From assembly GCA_033782935.1 (NCBI GenBank), contig JAWQEG010001559.1:868001-932000 (forward strand): a DNA stretch of 64,000 bases, read 5' to 3'. The position numbers and the translations under genes were made by a program. This document shows, piece by piece, positions 49,969-63,761 of the stretch; position 1 is the stretch's first letter; each line of letters starts with the position of its first letter. The DNA is from Petrolisthes cinctipes. Taxonomy: Eukaryota; Arthropoda; Malacostraca; Decapoda; Porcellanidae. A model generated the notes under the pieces. It was not told where the DNA came from. It searched no databases and saw nothing but the letters and a program-made list of their open reading frames with translations.

Positions 49969-52900
49969 CAAGTACAGATACCTTCTGGGACCTCTAAATC
50001 TCGAATTTTCGGGTGTTTTGGGACTGAATTTGAGATATCGATTTTTTGGCACCTAAAATGTGGATTTTTAGCATGTTTTTATCCTATATTTTGAAAATAT
50101 TCTAGCACTGTGTAGGCATGTACAGATTGCTTCTGGGACCCCAAAATATTGAATTTTCGGGTGTTTTGAGCCTGAATTTGAGATATAAACGGGTACAGAA
50201 GATACATGCACATATTGACTTTGGGCATCTAAAATATCGATTTTCAGTATGTTTTGGGCCTGAATTTTGAAAATACTCTAACACGGAGTAGGCATGTACA
50301 GATCGCTTATGGGACCCCAAAATATCGAATTTTCGGGTGTTTACGGCCAGAATTTGAGATATAAACGGGTACAGAAGATGCATGCACATATCAACTTTTG
50401 GGCACCTAAAAGATCGATTTTCAGTATGTTTTTGGCCTGTATTTTGAAAATATTCTAACACGGAGTAGGCATGTACAGATCGCTTCTGGGACCACTAAAT
50501 ATCGAATTTTCGGGTGTTTTGGGACTGAATTTGAGATATCGATTTTTTGGCACCTAAAATGTCGATTTTTAGCATATTTTTCGCCTATATCTTGAAAATA
50601 TTCTAGCACTGTGTAGGCATGTACAGATTGCTTCTGGGACCCCAAAATATTGAATTTTCGGGTGTTTTGAGCCTGAATTTGAGATATAAACGGGTACAGA
50701 AGATGCATGCACATATTGACTTTTGGCATCTAAAATATCGATTTTCAGCATGTTTTGGGCCTGTATTTTGAAAATACTCTAACACTGAGTAGGCATGTAC
50801 AGATTGCTTCTGGGACCCCAAAATATTGAATTTTCGGGTGTTTTGAGCCTGAATTTGAGATATAAACGGGTACTGAAGATGCATGCACATATCGACTTTT
50901 GTGCACCTAAAAGATCGATTTTCAGTATGTTTTGAGCATGTATTTTGAAAATACTCTAACACGGAGTAGGCATGTACAGATCGCTTCTGGGACACCTAAA
51001 TATCGAATTTTCGGGTGTTTTGGGACTGAATTTGAGATATCGACTTTTTGGCACTTAAAAGATCGATTTTTAGCATGTTTTTAGCCTATATTTTGAAAAT
51101 ATTCTAGCACTGTGTAGGCATGTACAGATTGCTTCTGGGACCCCAAAATATTGAATTTTCGGGTGTTTTGAGCCTGAATTTGAGATATAAACGGGTACAG
51201 AAGATACATGCACATATTGACTTTGGGCACCAAAAATATCGATTTTCAGCATGTTTTGGGCCTGAATTTTGAAAATACTCTAACACGGAGTAGGCATGTA
51301 CAGATCGCTTCTGGGACCCCAAAATATCGAATTTTTGGGTGTTTAGGGCCAAAATTTGAGATATAAACGGGTACAGAAGATGCATGCAAATATCGACTTT
51401 TGGGCACCTAAAAGATCGATTTTCAGTATGTTTTTGGCCTGTATTTTGAAGATACTCTGACACGGAGTAGGCATGTACAGATACCTTCTGGGACCTCTAA
51501 ATATCGAATTTTCGGGTGTTTTGGGACTGAATTTGATATATCGATTTTTTGGCACCTAAAATGTGGATTTTTAGCATGTTTTTAGCCTATATTTTGAACA
51601 TATTCTAGGACTGTGTAGGCATGTACAGATTGCTTCTGGGACCCCTAAATATTAAATTTTCGGGTGTTTTGAGCCTGAATTTGAGATATAAACGGGTACA
51701 GAAGATACATGCACATATTGACTTTGGGCATCTAAAATATCGATTTTCAGCATGTTTTGGGACTGTATTTTGAAAATACTCTAACACGGAGTAGGCATGT
51801 ACAGATTGCTTCTGGGACCCCTAAATATCGAATTTTCGGGTGTTTTGAGCCTGAATTTGAGATATAAACGGGTACTGAAGATGCATGCACATATCGACTT
51901 TTGTGCACCTAAAAGATCGATTTTCAGTATGTTTTGAGCATGTATTTTGAAAATACTCTAACACGGAGTAGGCATGTACAGATCGCTTCTGGGACACCTA
52001 AATATCGAATTTTCGGGTGTTTTGGGACTGAATTTGAGATATCGATTTTTTGGCACCTAAAATGTCGATTTTTAGCATGTTTTTACCCTATATTTTGAAA
52101 ATATTCTAGCACTGTGTAGGCATGTACAGATTGCTTCTGGGACCCCAAAATATTAAATTTTGGGGTGTTTTGAGCCTGAATTTGAGATATAAACGGGTAC
52201 AGATGATACATGGGCATCTAAAATATTGATTTTCAGCATGTTTTGGGCCTGTATTTTGAAAATACTCTAACACTGAGTAGGCATGTACAGATTGCTTCTG
52301 GGACCCCAAAATATTGAATTTTCGGGTGTTTTGAGCCTGAATTTGAGATATAAACGGGTACTGAAGATGCATGCACATATCGACTTTTATGCACCTAAAA
52401 GATCGATTTTCAGTATGTTTTGAGCATGTATTTTGAAAATACTCTAACACAGAGTAGGCATGTACAGATCGCTTCTGGGACCCCTAAATATCGAATTTTC
52501 GGGTGTTTTGAGACTGAATTTGAGATATCGACTTTTTGGCACCTAAAAGATCGATTTTTAGCATGTTTTTAGCCTATATTTTGAAAATATTCTAGCACTG
52601 AGTAGGCAGGTACAGATTGCTTCTGGGACCCCAAAATATTGAATTTTCGGGTGTTTTGAGCCTGAATTTGAGATATAAACGGGTACAGAAGATACATGCA
52701 CATATTGAATTTGGGCATCTAAAATATCGATTTTCAGTATGTTTTGGGCCTGTATTTTGAAAATACTCTAACACTGAGTAGGCATGTACAGATTGCTTCT
52801 GGGACCCCAAAATATTGAATTTTCGGGTGTTTTGAGCCTGAATTTCAGATATAAACGGGTACTGAAGATGCATGCACATATCGACTTTTGTGCACCTAAA

Positions 52901-53460
52901 AGATCGATTTTCAGTATGTTTTGAGCATGTATTTTGAAAATACTCTAACACGGAGTAGGCATGTACAGATCGCTTCTGGGACCCCTAAATATCGAATTTT
53001 CGGGTGTTTTGGGACTGAATTTGAGAGATCGACTTTTTGGCACCTAAAAGATCGATTTTTAGCATGTTTTTAGCCTATATTTTGAAAATATTCTAGCACT
53101 GAGTAGGCAGGTACAGATTGCTTCTGGGACCCCAAAATATTGAATTTTCGGGTGTTTTGAGCCTGGATTTGAGATATAAACGGGTACAGAAGATACATGC
53201 ACATATTGACTTTGGTCACCAAAAATATCGATTTTCAGCATGTTTTGGGACTGAATTTTGAAAATACTCTAACACTGAGTAGGCATGTACAGATCGCTTC
53301 TGGGACCCCAAAATATCGAATTTTTGGGTGTTTAGGGCCAGAATTTGAGATATAAACATGTACAGAAGATGCATGCACATATCGACTTTTGTGCACCTAA
53401 AAGATCGATTTTCAGTATGTTTTTGGCCTGTATGTTGAAAATACTCTAACACGTAGTAGG
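49969..53460. repeat. HOR-B unit 8, 21 monomers, 3492 bp
   Basis: Canonical through monomer 14, then four monomers (668 bp = 177+138+176+177) are lost. The joint is in one Lb-type monomer at 52282: it starts as monomer 15 (ATATTG) and ends as monomer 19 (GGTACTG, TTTTATGCACC), with exchange between 52316 and 52360. Unit 10 carries the same loss. TACTCTGACACGG near 51466 is shared with units 9 and 11. Confidence 0.92.
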
Positions 53461-56400
53461 CAAGTACAGATACCTTCTGGGACCTCTAAATCTCGAATTT
53501 TCGGGTGTTTTGGGACTGAATTTGAGATATCGATTTTTTGGCACCTAAAATGTGGATTTTTAGCATGTTTTTATCCTATATTTTGAAAATATTCTAGCAC
53601 TGTGTAGGCATGTACAGATTGCTTCTGGGACCCCAAAATATTGAATTTTCGGGTGTTTTGAGCCTGAATTTGAGATATAAACGGGTACAGAAGATACATG
53701 CACATATTGACTTTGGGCATCTAAAATATCGATTTTCAGTATGTTTTGGGCCTGAATTTTGAAAATACTCTAACACGGAGTAGGCATGTACAGATCGCTT
53801 ATGGGACCCCAAAATATCGAATTTTCGGGTGTTTACGGCCAGAATTTGAGATATAAACGGGTACAGAAGATGCATGCACATATCAACTTTTGGGCACCTA
53901 AAAGATCGATTTTCAGTATGTTTTTGGCCTGTATTTTGAAGATACTCTGACACGGAGTAGGCATGTACAGATACCTTCTGGGACCTCTAAATATCGAATT
54001 TTCGGGTGTTTTGGGACTGAATTTGATATATCGATTTTTTGGCACCTAAAATGTGGATTTTTAGCATGTTTTTAGCCTATATTTTGAACATATTCTAGGA
54101 CTGTGTAGGCATGTACAGATTGCTTCTGGGACCCCTAAATATTAAATTTTCGGGTGTTTTGAGCCTGAATTTGAGATATAAACGGGTACAGAAGATACAT
54201 GCACATATTGACTTTGGGCATCTAAAATATCGATTTTCAGCATGTTTTGGGACTGTATTTTGAAAATACTCTAACACGGAGTAGGCATGTACAGATTGCT
54301 TCTGGGACCCCTAAATATCGAATTTTCGGGTGTTTTGAGCCTGAATTTGAGATATAAACGGGTACTGAAGATGCATGCACATATCGACTTTTGTGCACCT
54401 AAAAGATCGATTTTCAGTATGTTTTGAGCATGTATTTTGAAAATACTCTAACACGGAGTAGGCATGTACAGATCGCTTCTGGGACACCTAAATATCGAAT
54501 TTTCGGGTGTTTTGGGACTGAATTTGAGATATCGATTTTTTGGCACCTAAAATGTCGATTTTTAGCATGTTTTTACCCTATATTTTGAAAATATTCTAGC
54601 ACTGTGTAGGCATGTACAGATTGCTTCTGGGACCCCAAAATATTAAATTTTGGGGTGTTTTGAGCCTGAATTTGAGATATAAACGGGTACAGATGATACA
54701 TGGGCATCTAAAATATTGATTTTCAGCATGTTTTGGGCCTGTATTTTGAAAATACTCTAACACTGAGTAGGCATGTACAGATTGCTTCTGGGACCCCAAA
54801 ATATTGAATTTTCGGGTGTTTTGAGCCTGAATTTGAGATATAAACGGGTAGAGAAGATGCATGCACATATCGACTTTTGTGCACCTAAAAGATCGATTTT
54901 CAGCATGTTTTGAGCATGTATTTTGAAAATACTCTAACACGGAGTAGGCATGTACAGATCGCTTCTGGGACCCCTAAATATCGAATTTTCGAGTGTTTTG
55001 GGACTGAATTTGAGATATCGACTTTTTGGCACCTAAAAGATCGATTTTTAGCATGTTTTTAGCCTATATTTTGAAAATATTCTACCACTGTACAGATTGC
55101 TTCTGGGACCCCAAAATATTGAATTTTCGGGTGTTTTGAGCCAAAATTTGAGATATAAACGGGTACAGAAGATACATGCACATATTGACTTTGGGCACCA
55201 AAAATATCGATTTTCAGCATGTTTTAGGCCTGAATTTTGAACATACTCTAACACGGAGTAGGCATGTACAGATTGCTTCTGGGACCCCAAAATATCGAAT
55301 TTTCGGGTGTTTAGGGCCAGAATTTGAGATATAAACGGGTACAGAAGATGCATGCACATATCGACTTTTGGGCACCTAAAAGATCGATTTTCAGTATGTT
55401 TTTGGCCTGTATTTTGAAAATACTCTAACACGGAGTAGGCATGTACAGATACCTTCTGGGACCTCTAAATATTGAATTTTCGGGTGTTTTGAGCCTGAAT
55501 TTGAGATATAAACGGGTACTGAAGATGCATGCACATATCGACTTTTATGCACCTAAAAGATCGATTTTCAGTATGTTTTGAGCATGTATTTTGAAAATAC
55601 TCTAACACAGAGTAGGCATGTACAGATCGCTTCTGGGACCCCTAAATATCGAATTTTCGGGTGTTTTGAGACTGAATTTGAGATATCGACTTTTTGGCAC
55701 CTAAAAGATCGATTTTTAGCATGTTTTTAGCCTATATTTTGAAAATATTCTAGCACTGAGTAGGCAGGTACAGATTGCTTCTGGGACCCCAAAATATTGA
55801 ATTTTCGGGTGTTTTGAGCCTGGATTTGAGATATAAACGGGTACAGAAGATACATGCACATATTGACTTTGGTCACCAAAAATATCGATTTTCGGCATGT
55901 TTTGGTACTGAATTTTGAAAATACTCTAACACTGAGTAGGCATGTACAGATTGCTTCTGGGACCCCAAAATATTGAATTTTCGGGTGTTTTGAGCCTGAA
56001 TTTGAGATATAAACGGGTACTGAAGATGCATGCACATATCGACTTTTGAGCACCTAAAAGATCGATTTTCAGTATGTTTTGAGCATGTATTTTGAAAATA
56101 CTCTAACACGGAGTAGGCATATACAGATCGCTTCTGGGACCCCTAAATATCGAATTTTCGGGTGTTTTGGGACTGAATTTGAGATATCGACTTTTTGGCA
56201 CCTAAAAGATCGATTTTTAGCATGTTTTTAGCCTATATTTTGAAAATATTCTAGCACTGAGTAGGCATGTACAGATTGCTTCTGGGACCCCAAAATATTG
56301 AATTTTCGGGTGTTTTGAGCCTGAATTTGAGATATAAACGGGTATAGAAGATACATGCACATATTGACTTTGGGCACCAAAAATATCGATTTCAGCATGT

Positions 56401-56617
56401 TTTGGGCCCGAATTTTGAAAATACTCTAACACGGAGTAGGCATGTACAGATCGCTTCTGGGACCCCAAAATATCGAATTTTTGGGTGTTTAGGGCCAGAA
56501 TTTGAGATATAAACATGTACAGAAGATGCATGCTCATATCGACTTTTGTGCACCTAAAAGATCGATTTTCAGTATGTTTTTGGCCTGTATGTTGAAAATA
56601 CTCTAACACGGAGTAGG
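53461..56617. repeat. HOR-B unit 9, 3157 bp
   Basis: Monomers 1-3 are followed by monomer 10 on. The monomer at 53785 starts as monomer 3 (GCTTATGGG, CATATCAAC) and ends as monomer 9 (TTTTGAAGATACTCTGAC), with exchange between 53890 and 53937. This removes six monomers (1002 bp). The tail is of the unit 1 type, including CATATACAG and the 175-bp La, with a new TTTTCGGCATG near 55892. So 4159 - 1002 = 3157. Confidence 0.92.
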
Positions 56618-59101
56618 CAAGTACAGATACCTTCTGGGACCTCTAAATCTCGAATTTTCGGGTGTTTTGGGACTGAATTTGAGATATCGATTTTTTGGCA
56701 CCTAAAATGTCGATTTTTAGCATGTTTTTAGCCTATATTTTGAAAATATTCTAGCACTGTGTGTACAGATTGCTTCTGGGACCCCAAAATATTGAATTTT
56801 CGGGTGTTTTGAGCCTGAATTTGAGATATAAACGGGTACAGAAGATACATGCACATATTGACTTTGGGCATCTAAAATATCGATTTTCAGTATGTTTTGG
56901 GCCTGAATTTTGAAAATACTCTAACACGGAGTAGGCATGTACAGATCGCTTATGGGACCCCAAAATATCGAATTTTCGGGTGTTTACGGCCAGAATTTGA
57001 GATATAAACGGGTACAGAAGATGCATGCACATATCAACTTTTGGGCACCTAAGAGATCGATTTTCAGTATGTTTTTGGCCTGTATTTTGAAAATACTCTA
57101 ACACGGAGTAGGCATGTACAGATCGCTTCTGGGACCGCTAAATATCGAATTTTCGGGTGTTTTGGGACTGAATTTGAGATATCGATTTTTTGGCACCTAA
57201 AATGTCGATTTTTAGCATATTTTTCGCCTATATCTTGAAAATATTCTAGCACTGTGTAGGCATGTACAGATTGCTTCTGGGACCCCAAAATATTGAATTT
57301 TCGGGTGTTTTGAGCCTGAATTTGAGATATAAACGGGTACAGAAGATGCATGCACATATTGACTTTTGGCATCTAAAATATCGATTTTCAGCATGTTTTG
57401 GGACTGTATTTTGAAAATACTCTAACACGGAGTAGGCATGTACAGATTGCTTCTGGGACCCCTAAATATCGAATTTTCGGGTGTTTTGAGCCTGAATTTG
57501 AGATATAAACGGGTACTGAAGATGCATGCACATATCGACTTTTGTGCACCTAAAAGATCGATTTTCAGTATGTTTTGAGCATGTATTTTGAAAATACTCT
57601 AACACGGAGTAGGCATGTACAGATCGCTTCTGGGACACCTAAATATCGAATTTTCGGGTGTTTTGGGACTGAATTTGAGATATCGATTTTTTGGCACCTA
57701 AAATGTCGATTTTTAGCATGTTTTTACCCTATATTTTGAAAATATTCTAGCACTGTGTAGGCATGTACAGATTGCTTCTGGGACCCCAAAATATTAAATT
57801 TTGGGGTGTTTTGAGCCTGAATTTGAGATATAAACGGGTACAGATGATACATGGGCATCTAAAATATTGATTTTCAGCATGTTTTGGGCCTGTATTTTGA
57901 AAATACTCTAACACTGAGTAGGCATGTACAGATTGCTTCTGGGACCCCAAAATATTGAATTTTCGGGTGTTTTGAGCCTGAATTTGAGATATAAACGGGT
58001 ACTGAAGATGCATGCACATATCGACTTTTATGCACCTAAAAGATCGATTTTCAGTATGTTTTGAGCATGTATTTTGAAAATACTCTAACACAGAGTAGGC
58101 ATGTACAGATCGCTTCTGGGACCCCTAAATATCGAATTTTCGGGTGTTTTGAGACTGAATTTGAGATATCGACTTTTTGGCACCTAAAAGATCGATTTTT
58201 AGCATGTTTTTAGCCTATATTTTGAAAATATTCTAGCACTGAGTAGGCAGGTACAGATTGCTTCTGGGACCCCAAAATATTGAATTTTCGGGTGTTTTGA
58301 GCCTGAATTTGAGATATAAACGGGTACAGAAGATACATGCACATATTGAATTTGGGCATCTAAAATATCGATTTTCAGTATGTTTTGGGCCTGTATTTTG
58401 AAAATACTCTAACACTGAGTAGGCATGTACAGATTGCTTCTGGGACCCCAAAATATTGAATTTTCGGGTGTTTTGAGCCTGAATTTCAGATATAAACGGG
58501 TACTGAAGATGCATGCACATATCGACTTTTGTGCACCTAAAAGATCGATTTTCAGTATGTTTTGAGCATGTATTTTGAAAATACTCTAACACGGAGTAGG
58601 CATGTACAGATCGCTTCTGGGACCCCTAAATATCGAATTTTCGGGTGTTTTGGGACTGAATTTGAGAGATCGACTTTTTGGCACCTAAAAGATCGATTTT
58701 TAGCATGTTTTTAGCCTATATTTTGAAAATATTCTAGCACTGAGTAGGCAGGTACAGATTGCTTCTGGGACCCCAAAATATTGAATTTTCGGGTGTTTTG
58801 AGCCTGGATTTGAGATATAAACGGGTACAGAAGATACATGCACATATTGACTTTGGTCACCAAAAATATCGATTTTCAGCATGTTTTGGGACTGAATTTT
58901 GAAAATACTCTAACACTGAGTAGGCATGTACAGATCGCTTCTGGGACCCCAAAATATCGAATTTTTGGGTGTTTAGGGCCAGAATTTGAGATATAAACAT
59001 GTACAGAAGATGCATGCACATATCGACTTTTGTGCACCTAAAAGATCGATTTTCAGTATGTTTTTGGCCTGTATGTTGAAAATACTCTAACACGTAGTAG
59101 G
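56618..59101. repeat. HOR-B unit 10, 2484 bp
   Basis: Monomer 1 (56618-56759) has lost 6 bp at its boundary (CACTGTGTGTACAG). Monomers 2-4 follow, then a monomer starting as 5 (TTGACTTTTGGCATC) and ending as 11 (GGGACTGTATTTTG), with exchange between 57369 and 57401; six monomers are lost. The 668-bp loss of unit 8 is also present. So 3492 - 1002 - 6 = 2484. Confidence 0.92.
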
Positions 59102-62100
59102 CAAGTACAGATACCTTCTGGGACCTCTAAATCTCGAATTTTCGGGTGTTTTGGGACTGAATTTGAGATATCGATTTTTTGGCACCTAAAATGTGGATTT
59201 TTAGCATGTTTTTATCCTATATTTTGAAAATATTCTAGCACTGTGTAGGCATGTACAGATTGCTTCTGGGACCCCAAAATATTGAATTTTCGGGTGTTTT
59301 GAGCCTGAATTTGAGATATAAACGGGTACAGAAGATACATGCACATATTGACTTTGGGCATCTAAAATATCGATTTTCAGTATGTTTTGGGCCTGAATTT
59401 TGAAAATACTCTAACACGGAGTAGGCATGTACAGATCGCTTATGGGACCCCAAAATATCGAATTTTCGGGTGTTTACGGCCAGAATTTGAGATATAAACG
59501 GGTACAGAAGATGCATGCACATATCAACTTTTGGGCACCTAAAAGATCGATTTTCAGTATGTTTTTGGCCTGTATTTTGAAGATACTCTGACACGGAGTA
59601 GGCATGTACAGATACCTTCTGGGACCTCTAAATATCGAATTTTCGGGTGTTTTGGGACTGAATTTGATATATCGATTTTTTGGCACCTAAAATGTGGATT
59701 TTTAGCATGTTTTTAGCCTATATTTTGAACATATTCTAGGACTGTGTAGGCATGTACAGATTGCTTCTGGGACCCCTAAATATTAAATTTTCGGGTGTTT
59801 TGAGCCTGAATTTGAGATATAAACGGGTACAGAAGATACATGCACATATTGACTTTGGGCATCTAAAATATCGATTTTCAGCATGTTTTGGGACTGTATT
59901 TTGAAAATACTCTAACAAGGAGTAGGCATGTACAGATTGCTTCTGGGACCCCTAAATATCGAATTTTCGGGTGTTTTGAGCCTGAATTTGAGATATAAAC
60001 GGGTACTGAAGATGCATGCACATATCGACTTTTGTGCACCTAAAAGATCGATTTTCAGTATGTTTTGAGCATGTATTTTGAAAATACTCTAACACGGAGT
60101 AGGCATGTACAGATCGCTTCTGGGACACCTAAATATCGAATTTTCGGGTGTTTTGGGACTGAATTTGAGATATCGATTTTTTGGCACCTAAAATGTCGAT
60201 TTTTAGCATGTTTTTACCCTATATTTTGAAAATATTCTAGCACTGTGTAGGCATGTACAGATTGCTTCTGGGACCCCAAAATATTAAATTTTGGGGTGTT
60301 TTGAGCCTGAATTTGAGATATAAACGGGTACAGATGATACATGGGCATCTAAAATATTGATTTTCAGCATGTTTTGGGCCTGTATTTTGAAAATACTCTA
60401 ACACTGAGTAGGCATGTACAGATTGCTTCTGGGACCCCAAAATATTGAATTTTCGGGTGTTTTGAGCCTGAATTTGAGATATAAACGGGTAGAGAAGATG
60501 CATGCACATATCGACTTTTGTGCACCTAAAAGATCGATTTTCAGCATGTTTTGAGCATGTATTTTGAAAATACTCTAACACGGAGTAGGCATGTACAGAT
60601 CGCTTCTGGGACCCCTAAATATCGAATTTTCGAGTGTTTTGGGACTGAATTTGAGATATCGACTTTTTGGCACCTAAAAGATCGATTTTTAGCATGTTTT
60701 TAGCCTATATTTTGAAAATATTCTACCACTGTACAGATTGCTTCTGGGACCCCAAAATATTGAATTTTCGGGTGTTTTGAGCCAAAATTTGAGATATAAA
60801 CGGGTACAGAAGATACATGCACATATTGACTTTGGGCACCAAAAATATCGATTTTCAGCATGTTTTAGGCCTGAATTTTGAACATACTCTAACACGGAGT
60901 AGGCATGTACAGATTGCTTCTGGGACCCCAAAATATCGAATTTTCGGGTGTTTAGGGCCAGAATTTGAGATATAAACGGGTACAGAAGATGCATGCACAT
61001 ATCGACTTTTGGGCACCTAAAAGATCGATTTTCAGTATGTTTTTGGTCTGTATTTTGAAAATACTCTAACACGGAGTAGGCATGTACAGATACCTTCTGG
61101 GACCTCTAAATATTGAATTTTCGGGTGTTTTGAGCCTGAATTTGAGATATAAACGGGTACTGAAGATGCATGCACATATCGACTTTTATGCACCTAAAAG
61201 ATCGATTTTCAGTATGTTTTGAGCATGTATTTTGAAAATACTCTAACACAGAGTAGGCATGTACAGATCGCTTCTGGGACCCCTAAATATCGAATTTTCG
61301 GGTGTTTTGAGACTGAATTTGAGATATCGACTTTTTGGCACCTAAAAGATCGATTTTTAGCATGTTTTTAGCCTATATTTTGAAAATATTCTAGCACTGA
61401 GTAGGCAGGTACAGATTGCTTCTGGGACCCCAAAATATTGAATTTTCGGGTGTTTTGAGCCTGGATTTGAGATATAAACGGGTACAGAAGATACATGCAC
61501 ATATTGACTTTGGTCACCAAAAATATCGATTTTCGGCATGTTTTGGTACTGAATTTTGAAAATACTCTAACACTGAGTAGGCATGTACAGATTGCTTCTG
61601 GGACCCCAAAATATTGAATTTTCGGGTGTTTTGAGCCTGAATTTGAGATATAAACGGGTACTGAAGATGCATGCACATATCGACTTTTGAGCACCTAAAA
61701 GATCGATTTTCAGTATGTTTTGAGCATGTATTTTGAAAATACTCTAACACGGAGTAGGCATATACAGATCGCTTCTGGGACCCCTAAATATCGAATTTTC
61801 GGGTGTTTTGGGACTGAATTTGAGATATCGACTTTTTGGCACCTAAAAGATCGATTTTTAGCATGTTTTTAGCCTATATTTTGAAAATATTCTAGCACTG
61901 AGTAGGCATGTACAGATTGCTTCTGGGACCCCAAAATATTGAATTTTCGGGTGTTTTGAGCCTGAATTTGAGATATAAACGGGTATAGAAGATACATGCA
62001 CATATTGACTTTGGGCACCAAAAATATCGATTTCAGCATGTTTTGGGCCCGAATTTTGAAAATACTCTAACACGGAGTAGGCATGTACAGATCGCTTCTG

Positions 62101-62258
62101 GGACCCCAAAATATCGAATTTTTGGGTGTTTAGGGCCAGAATTTGAGATATAAACATGTACAGAAGATGCATGCTCATATCGACTTTTGTGCACCTAAAA
62201 GATCGATTTTCAGTATGTTTTTGGCCTGTATGTTGAAAATACTCTAACACGGAGTAGG
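59102..62258. repeat. HOR-B unit 11, 3157 bp, duplicate of unit 9
   Basis: It matches unit 9 at an offset of 5641 bp, including the monomer 3/9 hybrid, TTTTCGGCATG and GGTATAGAAG. Private differences include CTAACAAGGAG near 59920 and TTTTTGGTCTG near 61045. Confidence 0.93.
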
Positions 62259-63761
62259 CAAGTACAGATACCTTCTGGGACCTCTAAATCTCGAATTTTC
62301 GGGTGTTTTGGGACTGAATTTGAGATATCGATTTTTTGGCACCTAAAATGTCGATTTTTAGCATGTTTTTAGCCTATATTTTGAAAATATTCTAGCACTG
62401 TGTAGGCATGTACAGATTGCTTCTGGGACCCCAAAATATTGAATTTTCGGGTGTTTTGAGCCTGAATTTGAGATATAAACGGGTACAGAAGATACATGCA
62501 CATATTGACTTTGGGCATCTAAAATATCGATTTTCAGTATGTTTTGGGCCTGAATTTTGAAAATACTCTAACACGGAGTAGGCATGTACAGATCGCTTAT
62601 GGGACCCCAAAATATCGAATTTTCGGGTGTTTACGGCCAGAATTTGAGATATAAACGGGTACAGAAGATGCATGCACATATCAACTTTTGGGCACCTAAG
62701 AGATCGATTTTCAGTATGTTTTTGGCCTGTATTTTGAAAATACTCTAACACGGAGTAGGCATGTACAGATCGCTTCTGGGACCGCTAAATATCGAATTTT
62801 CGGGTGTTTTGGGACTGAATTTGAGATATCGATTTTTTGGCACCTAAAATGTCGATTTTTAGCATATTTTTCGCCTATATCTTGAAAATATTCTAGCACT
62901 GTGTAGGCATGTACAGATTGCTTCTGGGACCCCAAAATATTGAATTTTCGGGTGTTTTGAGCCTGAATTTGAGATATAAACGGGTACAGAAGATGCATGC
63001 ACATATTGACTTTTGGCATCTAAAATATCGATTTTCAGCATGTTTTGGGCCTGTATTTTGAAAATACTCTAACACTGAGTAGGCATGTACAGATTGCTTC
63101 TGGGACCCCAAAATATTGAATTTTCGGGTGTTTTGAGCCTGAATTTGAGATATAAACGGGTACTGAAGATGCATGCACATATCGACTTTTGTGCACCTAA
63201 AAGATCGATTTTCAGTATGTTTTGAGCATGTATTTTGAAAATACTCTAACACGGAGTAGGCATGTACAGATCGCTTCTGGGACACCTAAATATCGAATTT
63301 TCGGGTGTTTTGGGACTGAATTTGAGATATCGACTTTTTGGCACCTAAAAGATCGATTTTTAGCATGTTTTTAGCCTATATTTTGAAAATATTCTAGCAC
63401 TGTGTAGGCATGTACAGATTGCTTCTGGGACCCCAAAATATTGAATTTTCGGGTGTTTTGAGCCTGAATTTGAGATATAAACGGGTACAGAAGATACATG
63501 CACATATTGACTTTGGGCACCAAAAATATCGATTTTCAGCATGTTTTGGGCCTGAATTTTGAAAATACTCTAACACGGAGTAGGCATGTACAGATCGCTT
63601 CTGGGACCCCAAAATATCGAATTTTTGGGTGTTTAGGGCCAGAATTTGAGATATAAACGGGTACAGAAGATGCATGCACATATCGACTTTTGGGCACCTA
63701 AAAGATCGATTTTCAGTATGTTTTTGGCCTGTATTTTGAAAATACTCTAACACGGAGTAGG
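62259..63761. repeat. HOR-B unit 12, first nine monomers (1503 bp)
   Basis: Monomers 1-9 in order, with a full 148-bp monomer 1, so the 6-bp loss of unit 10 is not shared. The Lc at 63585 has GGCCAGAATTTGAG instead of the usual monomer 9 GGCCAAAATTTGAG, so the exchange into region C type sequence probably lies within or just after it. Confidence 0.88.
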
